A stretch of 61,854 nt of DNA from Arthrobacter mangrovi. Its GTDB lineage: Bacteria; Actinomycetota; Actinomycetes; Actinomycetales; Micrococcaceae. This document shows, piece after piece, positions 1 to 12,823 of this stretch. The stretch covers positions 1 through 61,854 of the forward strand of contig NZ_BRVS01000023.1 in NCBI RefSeq assembly GCF_026011795.1, read 5' to 3'. Position numbers and translations under genes: made by a program. The notes beneath the pieces are model-generated. The model was not told where the DNA came from and did no database searches. It saw only the letters and a list, made by a program, of their open reading frames with translations. Position 1 is the stretch's first letter. Every line of letters starts with the position of its first letter.

Positions 1-1610
<1,610 letters not shown>

Positions 1611-1853
1611 GTTCCAACAGACACACACCCGCCAGCCAAGGAAAATTAGCCGGCCGGGCATGCACAAAATTCAAATCCAGACTGAAAAACATCGCAGCAC
1701 ACCACGGGGGTGGCACACCACGACACAATCTCAACCAACAAAAAAATTGGTATCAACAAACTTGGCACACTATTGAGTTCTCAAACAACAGGAGCACCCG
1801 GCACCAACGACAACCCCTCAAGGGCCCCCGCATCGCTCCGGAGCAACTTTTCT
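1611..1853 (-). other. rRNA leader with conserved actinobacterial processing/antitermination motif
   Basis: This is the transcribed leader between the rrn promoters and 16S. Read on the minus strand, 1764-1790 contains the TTTGAGAACTCAATAGTGTG block that is typical of actinobacterial 16S leaders, where it takes part in processing-stem or antitermination structures. The leader holds no gene; the short ORFs across it have no recognisable content. Confidence 0.7.
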
Positions 1854-1882
1854 AACTTACCCGCGCTTCCCGTTCCTGTCAA
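1854..1882 (-). promoter_or_regulatory. rrn promoter P2 (SigA type)
   Basis: On the minus strand a perfect -35 TTGACA (1877-1882) is followed after exactly 17 nt by TAAGTT (1854-1859). It is the promoter nearer to 16S of the two found upstream of the gene. Confidence 0.75.
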
Positions 1883-1971
1883 ATCGTCCCGCCCCGCTTC
1901 GTACCAGCCGATCTCCGATCGGTGCTACATGCGGGATTGGGGCTGTCAACGTTCCGTTCAGCGCGATAAAA

Positions 1972-2000
1972 ACTATACACCTCGGTTACGGGAATGTAAA
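1972..2000 (-). promoter_or_regulatory. rrn promoter P1 (SigA type)
   Basis: On the minus strand TTTACA (1995-2000), 17 nt, then TATAGT (1972-1977). Together with P2 this makes the tandem promoter layout usual for rRNA operons. A third TTGACA at 1944-1949 lies between them but has no convincing -10. Confidence 0.75.
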
Positions 2001-2049
2001 TTCCGGGTGGCGTGCCTCGGCAAGGCCTGCCTGTTTCGCCGCCAAACGA

Positions 2050-2084
2050 CGGGCCGACGGGGCTTTTTGGGCCCCGCCGGCCCG
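2050..2084 (-). terminator. Hairpin downstream of the glgE-treS-mak/glgB operon
   Basis: A long GC-rich inverted repeat (CGGGCCG.CGGGGC paired with GCCCCG.CGGCCCG) surrounds a short loop about 40 nt after the mak::glgB stop. A second short palindrome GGGTCG-TAT-CGACCC sits at 2106-2120. Together they would end the operon before it runs into the rrn promoters. No strong U-tract is present. Confidence 0.55.
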
Positions 2085-2124
2085 AGCATCCCAGGCTTGG
2101 CCCGTGGGTCGTATCGACCCGGGG

Positions 2125-5100
2125 TCAGGCCTGCGGGGTGGGCTTGAGGTAGATCGCGCCGAGCGGCGGAACGTTGACAACCGCGGAGGCCGGATGTCCG
2201 TTCCAGGCACCCTCGATGCCTTCGATATTCCCCGGGTTGCCGACCCCGGACCCGCCGTACTCCTCGTCGTCGGTATTGAGCACCTCGCTCCAGCTGCCGG
2301 CCCACGGCAGCCCGAGGCGGAAGCTCTCATGAGGATGTCCGGCGAAGTTGACGACGCAGACCAGCGGGTTCCCGTGGGTGTCCCAGCGGATGAACGAGAG
2401 GGTGTTGCGGGTGCCGTCGTTCTCATCGATCCATTGGAAGCCCGCGGGCTCGTTGTCCCGCTCGTACAGGGCGGGGGTCCCGGTGTAGAGCGTGTTCAGC
2501 TGGCGGACCAGCTTCTGCAGGCCCTTGTGCGGCACGTTTTCCGCGAGCCACCAGTCCAGCCCGTGCTGTTCCGACCACTCGGATTCCTGGCCGAATTCCG
2601 TGCCCATGAAGATCAGCTGCTTACCAGGATGGGCCCACTGGAACGCCAGGTACGCACGGAGGTTGGCCAGCTGCTTCCAGCGGTCCCCCGGCATCTTGCG
2701 GAGCATCGAGCCCTTGCCGTGCACGACCTCGTCGTGGCTGATCGGCAGCAGGAAGTTCTCCGTGTAGGCGTAGACCATCGAGAAGGTGGCCTTGTTGTGG
2801 TGGTAGACGCGGTACATCGGGTCCTCGGCGATGTACTCGAGGGTGTCGTGCATCCAGCCCATGTTCCACTTCAGCCCGAAACCGAGGCCGCCGGCGCTGG
2901 TTGGCCGGGTCACGCCGTCGAACGCCGTGGACTCTTCCGCAATGGTAACGATGCCCGGAACGCGCTTGTACGCCGTGGCGTTGACTTCCTGCAGGAACGA
3001 GATCGCCTCCAGGTTCTCCCGGCCGCCATGGACGTTCGGGAACCATTCGCCTTCCTTGCGCGAGTAGTCGCGGTAGAGCATCGAGGCGACCGCGTCGACC
3101 CGCAGCCCGTCGATATGGAACTCCTCGAGCCAGTACAGCGCGTTGGCGACCAGGAAGTTGCGCACCTCCGTGCGGCCGAAGTCGAAGATGAGCGTGCCCC
3201 AGTCCGGGTGCTCGCCCAGCCGCGGGTCCGAGTGTTCGTACAGCGGTTCCCCGTCGAACCGGGCGAGAGCCCAGCTGTCCTTGGGGAAGTGCGCAGGCAC
3301 CCAGTCGACGATGACGCCGATCCCGGCGGCGTGCAGCTTGTCCACCAGGTACTTGAAGTCGTCGGGGTGGCCGAACCGCGAGGTCGGCGCGTAGTACGAA
3401 GTGACCTGGTAGCCCCAGGACCCGCCGAACGGGTGCTCCGCCACGGGCATGAACTCGACGTGCGTGAAGCCGTGCCACCGGACATAGTCGACCAGCTCTT
3501 CGGCCAGGTCGCGGTAGTCCAGCCCGAGCCGCCAGGAGCCGAGATGGACCTCATAGACGCTCATCGGCGAGTTGTGCGGATCCCGGGCCGCGCGGCGCGC
3601 CATCCATTCCGAATCCGTGAAGTTGTAGCGCGAATCCACCACGCGGGAGCCGGTCAGCGGAGGCACTTCGGTCCAGCGGGCCAGCGGGTCCGCCTTTTCG
3701 TGCCAGTGGCCGTCGCGGCCGAGCAGTTCGTACTTATAGATGCTGCCGGAGGCGACGCCCGGAATGAACAGTTCCCATACGCCCGATCCGCCCATGGAGC
3801 GCATGCCGTGGACGGTTCCGTTCCAGCCGTTGAAATCGCCCTTTACACGAACGGCCTGGGCATTGGGCGCCCACACCGCAAAGCTCGTCCCGGTCACCTC
3901 GCCGAGTGTGGAGGTGTAGTGCCGCACGTGGGATCCCAGGACGGTCCAGAGCGTTTCGTGCCGGCCCTCGCCGATCAGGTGCAGGTCGATCTCGCCGACA
4001 GTCGGCAGGTAGTGGTACGGATCGTCCACGATCTCGGGGGCGCCGCCGCTGTAGGCGACCTGCAGCCGGTAGTCCGGAACATGGCCGGCGCGTTCGGCGG
4101 GCAGCGTGGCGACCCAAATGCCGTCCTGTTCATGCCTCATCGGCACGCGCACGGTCGGGGTGACCAGCGTGACCGAATCGGCCAGCGGCCGCAGCGTCCG
4201 GACAGTGACATTGCCATGGTCGTCGAGATGCGCGCCCAGCACGGCGTGCGGCTGGTAATAGCTTCCATGCGCGACGGCGGCGAGGACGTGTGCGTCGACG
4301 GGCACGGGATCGCCAGCGAGGGCGGAGGTCTCCGCGAGTGGGAGGGACGCCGCGGCGGGTTCGGCGGCATGCTTCGGCCCGTCGGTCCGGCCTGCCGTCC
4401 CGCTGGTTCCGCCGCGGAGCTGCTCCAGGCCGCGGCGCACGGCCTTGACCGGCACGTTAAGCCACTGGGGACGGTTCCGCTGCTCATACACGACTTCGTA
4501 CAGCGCCTTGTCCAGCCACAGACCGACGAACAACGGGGAGCCGCTGTCCACCTGCATGCCCGATTCGCTCTCGTAACCTGCGGTGAAGGCCCGGGTGGCT
4601 GCATCGACCCAGCGCTCCGCGGCGGCTTCCGTCTCCGCCGCCCCAGCGCCGCTGGCCGAGGTGACGGCCACGCCACCGGCGTAGTCGAAGGACCGAAGCA
4701 TGCCGACCACGTCCCGCAGCACCAGGTCATCGGCGCCGCGGCTGCTCAGCGGCCTCAGCGGCTCGCCCTCGAAGTCCAGCACGACCCACCCGCGCTCGGC
4801 GGAGTGCAGTACCTGGCCCAGATGGTAATCCGCGTGGATGCGCTGCACTTCCGGCCGGTCCTTCAGTTCGGCGAGCCGGGTCAGCAGGTCCTCCACGGTG
4901 TCGTTGTACGGACCGACTTCGGCGGCCGCCTGCTGCCAGCCCCAGCGGATCCGCTCCTGCAGGTCGCCCACCAGGACCGCGAACTCCTCGTCCGTGGCCT
5001 GGTGGCCGCCGAATCCGTCCCGCAGCCGGCGGTGGATCCGCGCGGTGGTGCGGCCCAGTTCCTCCGCCTCGCGGGAGTAGTCGGTGTTGGCCAGGGCCGC

Positions 5101-5841
5101 CGCTGAGGCACTGCGCCAGGCGTCTTCGCTGTTGCTGATGTACTCGCGGAGCACGCTCAGGTGCCCGGAGTCCCACAGTTCGTCGGCCTCGGACGAGTCG
5201 TCCTGCCCGGGAGTCAGCCAGCCGCCGGTGACCCAGCCGTACGTGGCCGGCACTTCGCGGGCCCCCGTTTCGCTGAGGACCGCGCCGATCTCCACATCAG
5301 GGTTGGGTCCGGCTTCGAGCACGCGGAAGAACTTGACGATCAGGGCTTCATTGCCGCGCTTGACGACGACGGAGGTGTTGGACTGTTCGCCGGTCAGCAC
5401 CGAGGCGTCGAGCGGCGGCGTGAAAGGCTGGCGGTCGGCGAAGCCGGCGCCGGCGTGGCCCCGGGTCCGGCCGTCGGAAGTCTCCGACTCCGCCCTCATC
5501 AGCTCCAGCCAGGCCGCGATGAAGACCGGGTCGTGGGTGCCGTCGTAGACCCAGCGCTCGTCGACGTGTTCGGCGTCCGGCCCGAGCTTGCCGATCAGCG
5601 CCTGGTCCCCGCCTTCGAGGGGGCGCGTGCGGATGCTGACCGGGACGTTGACGACGAGGGAGTTTTCGTCGGTCTCGACGGCGGCAATGTGCACTTCAAG
5701 GCCGGCCTCGCCGCTTGGGTCCTGCAGCCGCACCCCGCCGAGGCGCTTGAGCGAGATGTCCTTGCCTTGCGCGGGGAACCAGCGCTGGCCGGGCAGCCAG
5801 TCGCGCAGCAGTTCGGGCAGCGTCATTACGGGAGTCTTCAC
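2125..5841 (-). CDS. glgB: Maltokinase / 1,4-alpha-glucan branching enzyme fusion
   Basis: Two enzymes in one 1238-residue chain. Residues about 1-480 are maltokinase (Mak/Pep2): a cap domain, then the kinase motifs HADYHLGQ (about 336-343) and DFEGEP (about 356-361); it makes maltose-1-phosphate from maltose and ATP. After an Ala/Gly/Pro linker, about 514-1238 are branching enzyme: CBM48 modules and a GH13 barrel with nucleophile Asp in GLRVDA (about 916), acid/base Glu in AEEST (about 969) and a later SHDE Asp. The GTG start at 5841 is preceded by an AGGTGG Shine-Dalgarno and overlaps the treS stop as GTGA. ATG at 5826 is an alternative. The two activities catalyse steps before and after GlgE, so this polypeptide brackets the pathway. 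Confidence 0.93.
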   Translation of the reverse strand: MKTPVMTLPELLRDWLPGQRWFPAQGKDISLKRLGGVRLQDPSGEAGLEVHIAAVETDENSLVVNVPVSIRTRPLEGGDQALIGKLGPDAEHVDERWVYDGTHDPVFIAAWLELMRAESETSDGRTRGHAGAGFADRQPFTPPLDASVLTGEQSNTSVVVKRGNEALIVKFFRVLEAGPNPDVEIGAVLSETGAREVPATYGWVTGGWLTPGQDDSSEADELWDSGHLSVLREYISNSEDAWRSASAAALANTDYSREAEELGRTTARIHRRLRDGFGGHQATDEEFAVLVGDLQERIRWGWQQAAAEVGPYNDTVEDLLTRLAELKDRPEVQRIHADYHLGQVLHSAERGWVVLDFEGEPLRPLSSRGADDLVLRDVVGMLRSFDYAGGVAVTSASGAGAAETEAAAERWVDAATRAFTAGYESESGMQVDSGSPLFVGLWLDKALYEVVYEQRNRPQWLNVPVKAVRRGLEQLRGGTSGTAGRTDGPKHAAEPAAASLPLAETSALAGDPVPVDAHVLAAVAHGSYYQPHAVLGAHLDDHGNVTVRTLRPLADSVTLVTPTVRVPMRHEQDGIWVATLPAERAGHVPDYRLQVAYSGGAPEIVDDPYHYLPTVGEIDLHLIGEGRHETLWTVLGSHVRHYTSTLGEVTGTSFAVWAPNAQAVRVKGDFNGWNGTVHGMRSMGGSGVWELFIPGVASGSIYKYELLGRDGHWHEKADPLARWTEVPPLTGSRVVDSRYNFTDSEWMARRAARDPHNSPMSVYEVHLGSWRLGLDYRDLAEELVDYVRWHGFTHVEFMPVAEHPFGGSWGYQVTSYYAPTSRFGHPDDFKYLVDKLHAAGIGVIVDWVPAHFPKDSWALARFDGEPLYEHSDPRLGEHPDWGTLIFDFGRTEVRNFLVANALYWLEEFHIDGLRVDAVASMLYRDYSRKEGEWFPNVHGGRENLEAISFLQEVNATAYKRVPGIVTIAEESTAFDGVTRPTSAGGLGFGLKWNMGWMHDTLEYIAEDPMYRVYHHNKATFSMVYAYTENFLLPISHDEVVHGKGSMLRKMPGDRWKQLANLRAYLAFQWAHPGKQLIFMGTEFGQESEWSEQHGLDWWLAENVPHKGLQKLVRQLNTLYTGTPALYERDNEPAGFQWIDENDGTRNTLSFIRWDTHGNPLVCVVNFAGHPHESFRLGLPWAGSWSEVLNTDDEEYGGSGVGNPGNIEGIEGAWNGHPASAVVNVPPLGAIYLKPTPQA

Positions 5842-7634
5842 GGGGATTCCACCTCTGTTCGGGTGCTCACCGGAGTGATCACGGGGATGGCTTCGGTCAC
5901 CGGCGATGCCGGATTGGATCGGGCTGAGCGGATGCGCAGCCAAAAAAAATCGTGGCTTCCCAGGGTCAATGTCACCTGGCCGGCGTCATCGAGGACGGGG
6001 AACGGCAGGCCGCCGAAAAGATCGCGGAGGCCGCGTCCGGCGAACTGGGGCAGCCGCAGCGGCGCCGCGACCGGGTGCTGGGAAAGGTTGAAGATGCAGA
6101 GCAGGGCCTCGGGTTCCGCGCCCGAGGGATCATCCGGCGGAATTTCCCGGAGGAACGCCAGCACCGTTTCCGCCTCGGTCGGCACGTTGCGGTAGGTGCC
6201 GAGGCCGAAGGCAGGATGCGACTTGCGGACCGCGAGCATCTGCCGGACCCAGTGGAGGAGGGAACTGCTGTGCGCCAGCTGGGCTTCGACGTTGACGTAG
6301 TTGTAGTTGTAGACGAGCGACTGGACCACCGGAAGGTAGAGCTTGCCGGGGTCCGCGGTGGAGAAGCCGGCGTTGCGGTCCGGGTTCCACTGCATGGGCG
6401 TCCTTGAGGCGTCACGGTCGTCCAGCCAGATGTTGTCGCCCATCCCGATCTCGTCCCCGTAGTACAGGAACGGGGAGCCCGGTAGGGACAGCAGCAACGC
6501 GTGGATGAGTTCCAGTTCGGCGCGGGAATTGTCCAGCAGCGGCGCCAGCCTCCGCCGGATGCCGATGTTCGCGCGCATCCGGGAGTCCGGGGCATACCAG
6601 CCGAGCATGGCCTCCCGCTCCTCGTTAGTCACCATCTCGAGTGTTAGCTCGTCGTGGTTCCGCAGGAAGGTACCCCACTGCGCCCCTGCGGGGATCTCGG
6701 GCGTTTCCTCCATGGTCCGGATGATCGGCGCGGCCTTCTGGTCCCGCAGTGCGTAGAAGAGCCGGGGCATGATCGGGAAGTGGAAGCACATGTGGCATTC
6801 CGGAATAAAGCCATCCGCCTCGTCCCGCTGCCCGAAGTACTCGACCACTTCGTTCGGCATCTGGTTCGCCTCGGCGATGATGACGCGGCCGGGGTATTCG
6901 GCATCCACCATGGCGCGCAGGTCCTGCAGGAACCGGTGCGTCGCGGGCAGGTTCTCGCAGTTGGTGCCGTCCTCCTCGAACAGGTACGGAATTGCATCGG
7001 CCCGGAAGCCGTCGATCCCCTGGTCCAGCCAGAACCTGACCACGTCGAAAACCGCCTCGATGACCTTGGGGTTCTCGTAGTTCAGGTCCGGCTGGTGGCT
7101 GAAGAAGCGGTGCCAGAAGAACTGGCGCCGGATCGGGTCGAACGTCCAGTTCGATTCCTCGGTGTCGACGAAGATGATGCGCGCGTCCTGGTACTTCTCG
7201 TCCGTGTCGCTCCAGACGTAGAAGTCGCCGAACGGGCCTTCCGGTTCCCGCCGCGAAGCCTCGAACCAGTGGTGCTGGTCCGAGGTGTGGTTGAGCGGAA
7301 GATCGATGATGACGCGCACGCCCCGGGCGTGGGCTTCGGCCACGAGCCGCTTGAAGTCGCTGATCGTCCCGAACTCGTCCAGCACATCGTAGTAATCCGC
7401 GATGTCGTAGCCGCCGTCGCGCAGCGGCGACTTGAAGAACGGCGGGATCCACAGGCAATCGATGCCCAGCCACTGCAGGTAGTCGAGCTTCTCGATCAGG
7501 CCCGAGAAATCGCCGGATCCGTCCCCGTTCGCATCGGCAAACCCGCGGACCAGCACTTCGTAGAAGACCGCTTTGCGGTACCAGTGCGGGTCATGGGCCA
7601 GGCCGGGTGCGTGCAGTTGGAACGGATTGGCCAC
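5838..7634 (-). CDS. treS: Trehalose synthase (maltose alpha-D-glucosyltransferase)
   Basis: Interconverts trehalose and maltose, feeding maltose to maltokinase. GH13 family protein of 598 residues with nucleophile Asp213 (GFRADA), acid/base Glu255 (IIAEAN) and Asp328 (RNHDEL). This is the normal length of a stand-alone TreS, without the fused kinase seen in some other bacteria; here the kinase is fused to the next gene instead. The GTG start at 7634 overlaps the glgE stop by one base (TAGTG) and has a GGAGGAG Shine-Dalgarno. The 3' end overlaps the next start by 4 nt. Cytosolic. Confidence 0.95.
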   Translation of the reverse strand: MANPFQLHAPGLAHDPHWYRKAVFYEVLVRGFADANGDGSGDFSGLIEKLDYLQWLGIDCLWIPPFFKSPLRDGGYDIADYYDVLDEFGTISDFKRLVAEAHARGVRVIIDLPLNHTSDQHHWFEASRREPEGPFGDFYVWSDTDEKYQDARIIFVDTEESNWTFDPIRRQFFWHRFFSHQPDLNYENPKVIEAVFDVVRFWLDQGIDGFRADAIPYLFEEDGTNCENLPATHRFLQDLRAMVDAEYPGRVIIAEANQMPNEVVEYFGQRDEADGFIPECHMCFHFPIMPRLFYALRDQKAAPIIRTMEETPEIPAGAQWGTFLRNHDELTLEMVTNEEREAMLGWYAPDSRMRANIGIRRRLAPLLDNSRAELELIHALLLSLPGSPFLYYGDEIGMGDNIWLDDRDASRTPMQWNPDRNAGFSTADPGKLYLPVVQSLVYNYNYVNVEAQLAHSSSLLHWVRQMLAVRKSHPAFGLGTYRNVPTEAETVLAFLREIPPDDPSGAEPEALLCIFNLSQHPVAAPLRLPQFAGRGLRDLFGGLPFPVLDDAGQVTLTLGSHDFFWLRIRSARSNPASPVTEAIPVITPVSTRTEVESP

Positions 7635-9685
7635 TAGCGGCTCCTCCGGATATGCAGGATGTGGGCGGGCTCATGGTAGGAATCCAGGCGGACGTAGTTG
7701 TGCTCGCCCCAGCGCCAGCTCTCGCCGCTGATCAGGTCATCCACCCAGAAGAGGCCGTCATCGCCCAGGTCCTGCGGGTCGAGGCCAAGCGCGCCCAGGT
7801 CCAGGCTGACCGTGGATTCGCGGGCGCTGTGCGGGTCCACGTTGACGACGACGATGATCGTGTCCTTGCCCCCGCCCGGCAGTTCCTCCTTGTGCTTGGA
7901 GTAGACCACGGTCGCGTCGTCCGTACTGCTGTGGACGGTCAGGTTCCGCAGTTCGCCGAGGGCGGGGTGGGACCGGCGGATCCCGTTGAGCCTGGTCAGG
8001 TAGGGCGAGAGCGAGCGGCCTTCGGCCTCGGCGGCGGCGAAGTCGCGGGCCTTGTACTCGTACTTCTCGTTGTCGATGTACTCCTCGGCACCGGGCCGGG
8101 CGACGTGCTCGCACAGTTCATAACCGGCATAGACGCCCCACAGCGGGCTGCCGGTCGCGGCCAGCACGGCGCGGATCTTGAACGCGGCCGGTCCCCCATA
8201 CTGCAGGTACTCGGTGAGGATGTCCGGGGTGTTCACGAAGAAGTTCGGCCGGAAGTAATCGGCGCTTTCGTGGCTGACCTCGGTGAAGTACTCCTCGATC
8301 TCCTGCTTTGTGTTGCGCCACGTGAAGTAGCTGTAGGACTGCTGGAAACCGGCGCGGCCCAACGCGTGCATCATCGCGGGCCGCGTGAAGGCCTCGGCGA
8401 GGAAAACGACGTCCGGATCGGTGCGGTTGACCTCTCCGATCAGCCATTCCCAGAACCAGACCGGCTTGGTGTGCGGGTTATCCACGCGGAAGATCTTCAC
8501 GCCGTGGCTGATCCACAGCCGGACAATGCGCAGCACTTCCTCCGAGAGGCCGTCCGGATCGTTGTCGAAGTTGAGCGGATAGATGTCCTGGTACTTCTTC
8601 GGCGGGTTCTCCGCGTAGGCGATGGTGCCGTCCAGCCGGGTCGTGAACCATTCCGGGTGTTCGGTAGCCCATGGGTGGTCCGGCGCAGCCTGGAGCGCCA
8701 GGTCCAGCGCCACTTCGAGGCCGTTCGACGCGGCGGCCGCGACGAAGGCATCGAAATCGTCGAAGTTGCCCAGGTCCGGGTGGATGGCGTCGTGGCCGCC
8801 GGATGCGGCGCCGATGGCCCACGGCGAACCCGGATCCATCGGACCCGCATGCAGGGTGTTGTTCGGTCCTTTGCGGTTGGTGAAACCGATGGGGTGGATC
8901 GGCGGCAGGTAAATGACGTCGAAGCCCATGGCGGCAACGGCCGGAAGGCGGCGCGCCGCCGTCGTAAAGTTACCCGACGTCCAGGTGTTCGCGACGTGGT
9001 CGAAGACCGCGCCTTCGGAGCGCGGGAAGAACTCGTACCAGGCGCCGCGCCCGGCCCGCTCGCGTTCCACCAGCAGGGGGTACTTTTCCGACGTCGTGAC
9101 GAGGCTGCGGATGGGATGGCTGCGGACCGCGGAAAGCACCTCATGCGAGCCGCCTGCGGCCAGTCGTTCCTCCACCGAACGGCCGCCGTCCGCGAGGATG
9201 CCGGCCGCCTGGCGCAGCACTTCGGCGTTGTCCGCCGGCCTCCCCTCCTGTGCCGCGGCTTCGTTGAACAGGTGGACGCCCTCGGCCAGCATCAGGTCTA
9301 CGTCCACGCCGGCGGCTATCTTGACCTCGGCATTATGGTGCCAAGTGGCGTACAGGTCCGCCCAGCCTTCGATCGCGAAGCTCCAGAGTCCCGGGGCACC
9401 GGGGCGGACGACGCCGTGCCAGCGGTCCAGGCCCTTGGCGGGCGGATCCAACTGGCGGCGCTGCACCTCATTGGAGTCCGGGTCATAAAGGACAACCGTG
9501 ACGCCGATCCGGTCGTGGCCCTCGCGGAAGACCGTGGCGGCAACGGGGATGTCTTCGCCCTCGATCGCCTTGGCCGGAAAACGGCCGCTTTCGATCACCG
9601 GGGCGACATCGGTGATCGGAATCCTGCCGAAACGCAGGTGGGCCTGGGACGGGGCTGGGCGCGGATCCTCGGTGAATGTGCTCAC
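7634..9685 (-). CDS. glgE: Alpha-1,4-glucan:maltose-1-phosphate maltosyltransferase
   Basis: Extends alpha-1,4-glucan chains using maltose-1-phosphate, the central reaction of the GlgE pathway. 683 residues: an N-terminal beta-sandwich domain, then a GH13_3 barrel with nucleophile Asp402 in FRVDNPH and acid/base Glu431 in FLAEAFTRP. First gene of the glgE-treS-mak::glgB operon. The start is GTG at 9685. A TAACGT box (9693-9698) ends 7 nt before it and no Shine-Dalgarno is visible, so the transcript may be leaderless. In mycobacteria loss of GlgE causes toxic maltose-1-phosphate build-up, which gives a reason for tight coupling with TreS and Mak. Confidence 0.95.
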   Translation of the reverse strand: MSTFTEDPRPAPSQAHLRFGRIPITDVAPVIESGRFPAKAIEGEDIPVAATVFREGHDRIGVTVVLYDPDSNEVQRRQLDPPAKGLDRWHGVVRPGAPGLWSFAIEGWADLYATWHHNAEVKIAAGVDVDLMLAEGVHLFNEAAAQEGRPADNAEVLRQAAGILADGGRSVEERLAAGGSHEVLSAVRSHPIRSLVTTSEKYPLLVERERAGRGAWYEFFPRSEGAVFDHVANTWTSGNFTTAARRLPAVAAMGFDVIYLPPIHPIGFTNRKGPNNTLHAGPMDPGSPWAIGAASGGHDAIHPDLGNFDDFDAFVAAAASNGLEVALDLALQAAPDHPWATEHPEWFTTRLDGTIAYAENPPKKYQDIYPLNFDNDPDGLSEEVLRIVRLWISHGVKIFRVDNPHTKPVWFWEWLIGEVNRTDPDVVFLAEAFTRPAMMHALGRAGFQQSYSYFTWRNTKQEIEEYFTEVSHESADYFRPNFFVNTPDILTEYLQYGGPAAFKIRAVLAATGSPLWGVYAGYELCEHVARPGAEEYIDNEKYEYKARDFAAAEAEGRSLSPYLTRLNGIRRSHPALGELRNLTVHSSTDDATVVYSKHKEELPGGGKDTIIVVVNVDPHSARESTVSLDLGALGLDPQDLGDDGLFWVDDLISGESWRWGEHNYVRLDSYHEPAHILHIRRSR

Positions 9686-9817
9686 ACGCTAGACGTTAGC
9701 GACAAAAAGGGCCGTTTGCTAAGGCCAAGCCGGAAGCCGGAACAAAAACGACGCGTTCGCTTCGCGTTTACAAATTCGAAACCATGCACCGCCGTGATCT
9801 GCGCTACCGTAGGCCGG

Positions 9818-12445
9818 GTGAAGGCAATCCGCAGGTTCACCGTCCGCACTGTACTTCCCGAGCGCATCCAGCCGCTGGCGCGGCTCGCGAGCAATTTGCG
9901 CTGGTCCTGGCATCGGCCAACCCAGCAGCTATTCGAGCGCCTCGATCCCAAGCTGTGGCGGCAGAGCCACGATCCGGTGGCCCTGCTCGGCTCCTTCAGC
10001 CGCGAGCAGCTGCAGGCGCTCGCGGCTGACGAGGACCTGGTCGCGCGGGTCCGCGAGGTGAGCCAGGACCTGGACCGCTATCTGACCGGCAGCCGCTGGT
10101 ACCAGAGCCTGGGCCCCGATGCGCCGACCTCCATCGCCTATTTCTCCCCCGAGTACGGCATCACGTCTGTGCTGCCGCAGTATTCCGGCGGCCTGGGCAT
10201 CCTCGCGGGCGACCACCTCAAGGCAGCGTCCGACCTGGGCGTACCGCTGGTCGGCGTCGGGCTGCTGTACGCCGCCGGCTACTTCAAGCAATCCCTGAGC
10301 CGCGACGGCTGGCAGCAGGAAACCTACCCTGTGCTGGACCCGGACGGGCTTCCCCTCTCGCTGCTCCGCGAGGCGGACGGGACCCCGGCACAGGTGGAAC
10401 TGCCGCTCCCCAACGACCGCCGCCTGCTCGCGCACATCTGGCGCGCCGACGTCGGACGCGTTCCGCTGCTGCTCCTGGACTCGAACGTGGCCGGCAACGA
10501 CGAGGCTGCCCGGCACATCACCGACCGGCTCTACGGCGGCGGCGGCGACCACCGTCTGCAGCAGGAGCTCCTGCTCGGCATGGGCGGCGTCAAGGCGCTG
10601 CGCATCTTCCAGCGGCTGACCGGCTGCCCCGCTCCCGAGGTCTTCCACACGAATGAGGGCCACGCCGGCTTCCTCGGCATCGAACGCATCCGCGAACTCA
10701 TGGACGAGGGGCTCACCTGGGACGAAGCCCTCGCTGCGGGCCGGGCCAACACGGTGTTCACCACGCACACTCCCGTGCCGGCCGGCATCGACCGCTTCGA
10801 GCGGCTGCAGGTGGGGCACTTCTTCCGGGCTGGGCTGGCACCGAACGTTCCCATCGACAAGATCCTGGCGCTCGGCGAAGAGAACTACAGCGGCGGGGAT
10901 CCGATCAAGTTCAACATGGCCGTGATGGGCCTGCGGCTGGCGCAGCGGGCCAACGGCGTGGCCAAGCTGCATGGCGTCGTCTCGCGCGGCATGTTCTCGG
11001 GGCTGTGGCCGGGCTTCGACACCAACGAGGTACCCATCACCTCCGTCACCAACGGCGTCCACGTGCCGACCTGGGTGGATCCGCGCATCGCCGAACTGGC
11101 GCTGGCCAAGTTCGGCAACGGCAGCGTCCGGGAGCGGCAGTGGGACAAGGTCTACGACGTCTCCGACGCCGAAATCTGGCAGCTGCGGCGTGAGCTGCGC
11201 GGCAACCTGATCGAGGATGTCCGGCGCCGGCTGCGTTCCTCCTGGAAGAAGCGCGGGGCGACCGACGCGGAGCTCGCGTGGACCGACCATGTGCTGGACC
11301 CGGACGTCCTGACCATCGGCTTTGCCCGCCGCGTCCCCACGTACAAGCGCCTGACCTTGATGCTGCGGGATCCCGCGCGGCTGAAGGCGCTGCTGCTGCA
11401 TCCGGAGCATCCGATCCAGCTGGTCATCGCCGGCAAGTCGCATCCGGCGGACGAGCAGGGCAAGCGCATGATCCAGGACCTGGTGCGCTTCACGGACGAC
11501 CCGGAGATCCGCCACCGGATCGTCTTCCTGCCGAACTACGACATTGCCATGGCCCGCACGCTGTTCCCGGGCTGCGACGTCTGGCTGAACAACCCGCTGC
11601 GTCCGCTGGAGGCCTGCGGCACCTCAGGCATGAAGGCGGCCATCAACGGCGGCCTCAACCTATCCGTGCTGGACGGCTGGTGGGACGAAATGTACGACGG
11701 CGACAACGGCTGGGCGATCCCGACCGCCAACCCGTCGACCGCGAGCGGGGCCGATTCGCTGTTCACCGCCGACGAGCGGGACGACATCGAGGCCTCGGCG
11801 CTGTACGGCCTGCTGGAGAACCATGTGGCGCCGCGCTTCTACGCGGACGAAGCAGCCGAGGGCGCGGGCGCCGCCGGGCCGTCCGAGCCGCTGGCGACGG
11901 ACGACCAGCTGCCGCATCAGTGGATTGCCATGATCCGGCACACCTTGGCGAACCTGGGGCCGGCCGTTTCGGCCGAACGGATGGTCGAGGACTACGTGCG
12001 CCAGCTGTATACGCCGGCCTCCATGTCCGGCCGCGCAATCAGGAACAACAAATTCGCGGCGGCGCGGAACCTTGCGGGCTGGACGACGCGGGTCCACCAT
12101 GCGTGGAAGGACGTTGCCGTCGAGCATGTGGACTCGCTCGGCATGCAGGACGACCCGCAGATCGGCGACCTCGTGCGGGTCAGCGCGTTCATCCAGCTCG
12201 GTTCCCTGGCCCCCGAAGACGTCTGCGTGGAAATCGCGCACGGCAAGGTCAGCGAAGGCGATGAGCTCCTCGATACCTCGTTCGACCAGCTCATGCTGAA
12301 GGAAGACCTCGGCGACGGCCGCTTCCTGTTCTCCGGGGAGGTCCAGATCGACCGCTCGGGTTCCTTCGGCTACACGGTCCGGGTCCTGCCGCAGCACCCG
12401 TCGCTGGCCTCCAAGACGGAACTGGGCCTGGTCACCAACGCCTGA
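9818..12445 (+). CDS. glgP: Alpha-glucan (glycogen) phosphorylase
   Basis: Releases glucose-1-phosphate from the non-reducing ends of alpha-glucan. 875 residues with the DUF3417 N-terminal domain of actinobacterial phosphorylases and the PLP-lysine region ACGTSGMKA followed by NGGLNLSVLDGWWDE. It is transcribed divergently from glgE across 132 nt. The open frame continues far upstream through the glgE antisense strand, but homology begins at VKAIRRFTV, so GTG 9818 is chosen. TACCGT ends 7 nt upstream without a Shine-Dalgarno, again suggesting a leaderless message. Confidence 0.93.
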   Translation: MKAIRRFTVRTVLPERIQPLARLASNLRWSWHRPTQQLFERLDPKLWRQSHDPVALLGSFSREQLQALAADEDLVARVREVSQDLDRYLTGSRWYQSLGPDAPTSIAYFSPEYGITSVLPQYSGGLGILAGDHLKAASDLGVPLVGVGLLYAAGYFKQSLSRDGWQQETYPVLDPDGLPLSLLREADGTPAQVELPLPNDRRLLAHIWRADVGRVPLLLLDSNVAGNDEAARHITDRLYGGGGDHRLQQELLLGMGGVKALRIFQRLTGCPAPEVFHTNEGHAGFLGIERIRELMDEGLTWDEALAAGRANTVFTTHTPVPAGIDRFERLQVGHFFRAGLAPNVPIDKILALGEENYSGGDPIKFNMAVMGLRLAQRANGVAKLHGVVSRGMFSGLWPGFDTNEVPITSVTNGVHVPTWVDPRIAELALAKFGNGSVRERQWDKVYDVSDAEIWQLRRELRGNLIEDVRRRLRSSWKKRGATDAELAWTDHVLDPDVLTIGFARRVPTYKRLTLMLRDPARLKALLLHPEHPIQLVIAGKSHPADEQGKRMIQDLVRFTDDPEIRHRIVFLPNYDIAMARTLFPGCDVWLNNPLRPLEACGTSGMKAAINGGLNLSVLDGWWDEMYDGDNGWAIPTANPSTASGADSLFTADERDDIEASALYGLLENHVAPRFYADEAAEGAGAAGPSEPLATDDQLPHQWIAMIRHTLANLGPAVSAERMVEDYVRQLYTPASMSGRAIRNNKFAAARNLAGWTTRVHHAWKDVAVEHVDSLGMQDDPQIGDLVRVSAFIQLGSLAPEDVCVEIAHGKVSEGDELLDTSFDQLMLKEDLGDGRFLFSGEVQIDRSGSFGYTVRVLPQHPSLASKTELGLVTNA

Positions 12446-12466
12446 CCTTGGGCGCCGGCGGGACGC

Positions 12467-12823
12467 TCAGCCGTCCTGTGCCGGGCCGGCCGCAGTCGGC
12501 GTCGGCCCGGTGGTGAAGCCGGTGAGCTTGTGCGTGCCGTCGCAGTAGGGCTTGATGGAGGACGCGCCGCAGCGGCACAGGGCCACGGTCCGGCGCAGGC
12601 GCGGCACCGGTTCCCCGGTTTCCGTCAGGATCTCGACGTCTCCGCGCAACAGCAGCGGTCCGTTCGGGCAGGCCACCAGCGTCGCTGCCGCCGGCCCGCG
12701 GCGCGGTTCGCCGGCCGGCTCTTCCGGCGGCTGCCCGGCGGCGGGCAGCCCCGGGTTTGCTTCGGCTTCCTCCGGTTGCTCCGCTGCCGCAGCGGGTTCG
12801 GGGTTCGTTGCTCTTACAGCCAT
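12467..12823 (-). CDS. CDGSH iron-sulfur domain protein
   Basis: A 118-residue protein with about 50 disordered Ala/Glu/Pro-rich residues, then one CDGSH motif: C-R-C-G-A-S-S-I-K-P-Y-C-D-G-T-H near the C terminus. The three Cys and one His normally hold a redox-active 2Fe-2S cluster. The start ATG at 12823 overlaps the end of the glycosyltransferase gene by 10 nt, making it the third gene of a tight operon. It is convergent with glgP with only 21 nt between, and no terminator is seen there. An electron-transfer partner for the diiron protein two genes up is plausible but is inference. Confidence 0.9.
   Translation of the reverse strand: MAVRATNPEPAAAAEQPEEAEANPGLPAAGQPPEEPAGEPRRGPAAATLVACPNGPLLLRGDVEILTETGEPVPRLRRTVALCRCGASSIKPYCDGTHKLTGFTTGPTPTAAGPAQDG

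Noticed and set aside
2104-5106. A 1000-codon open frame on the plus strand across mak::glgB
   Set aside because: It is antisense to a clear two-domain enzyme, is rich in Arg/Gly/Val/His with no domain, and arises from high third-position GC.
7607-9817. A 737-codon N-terminal extension of glgP
   Set aside because: It is antisense to glgE, and phosphorylase homology starts only at GTG 9818.
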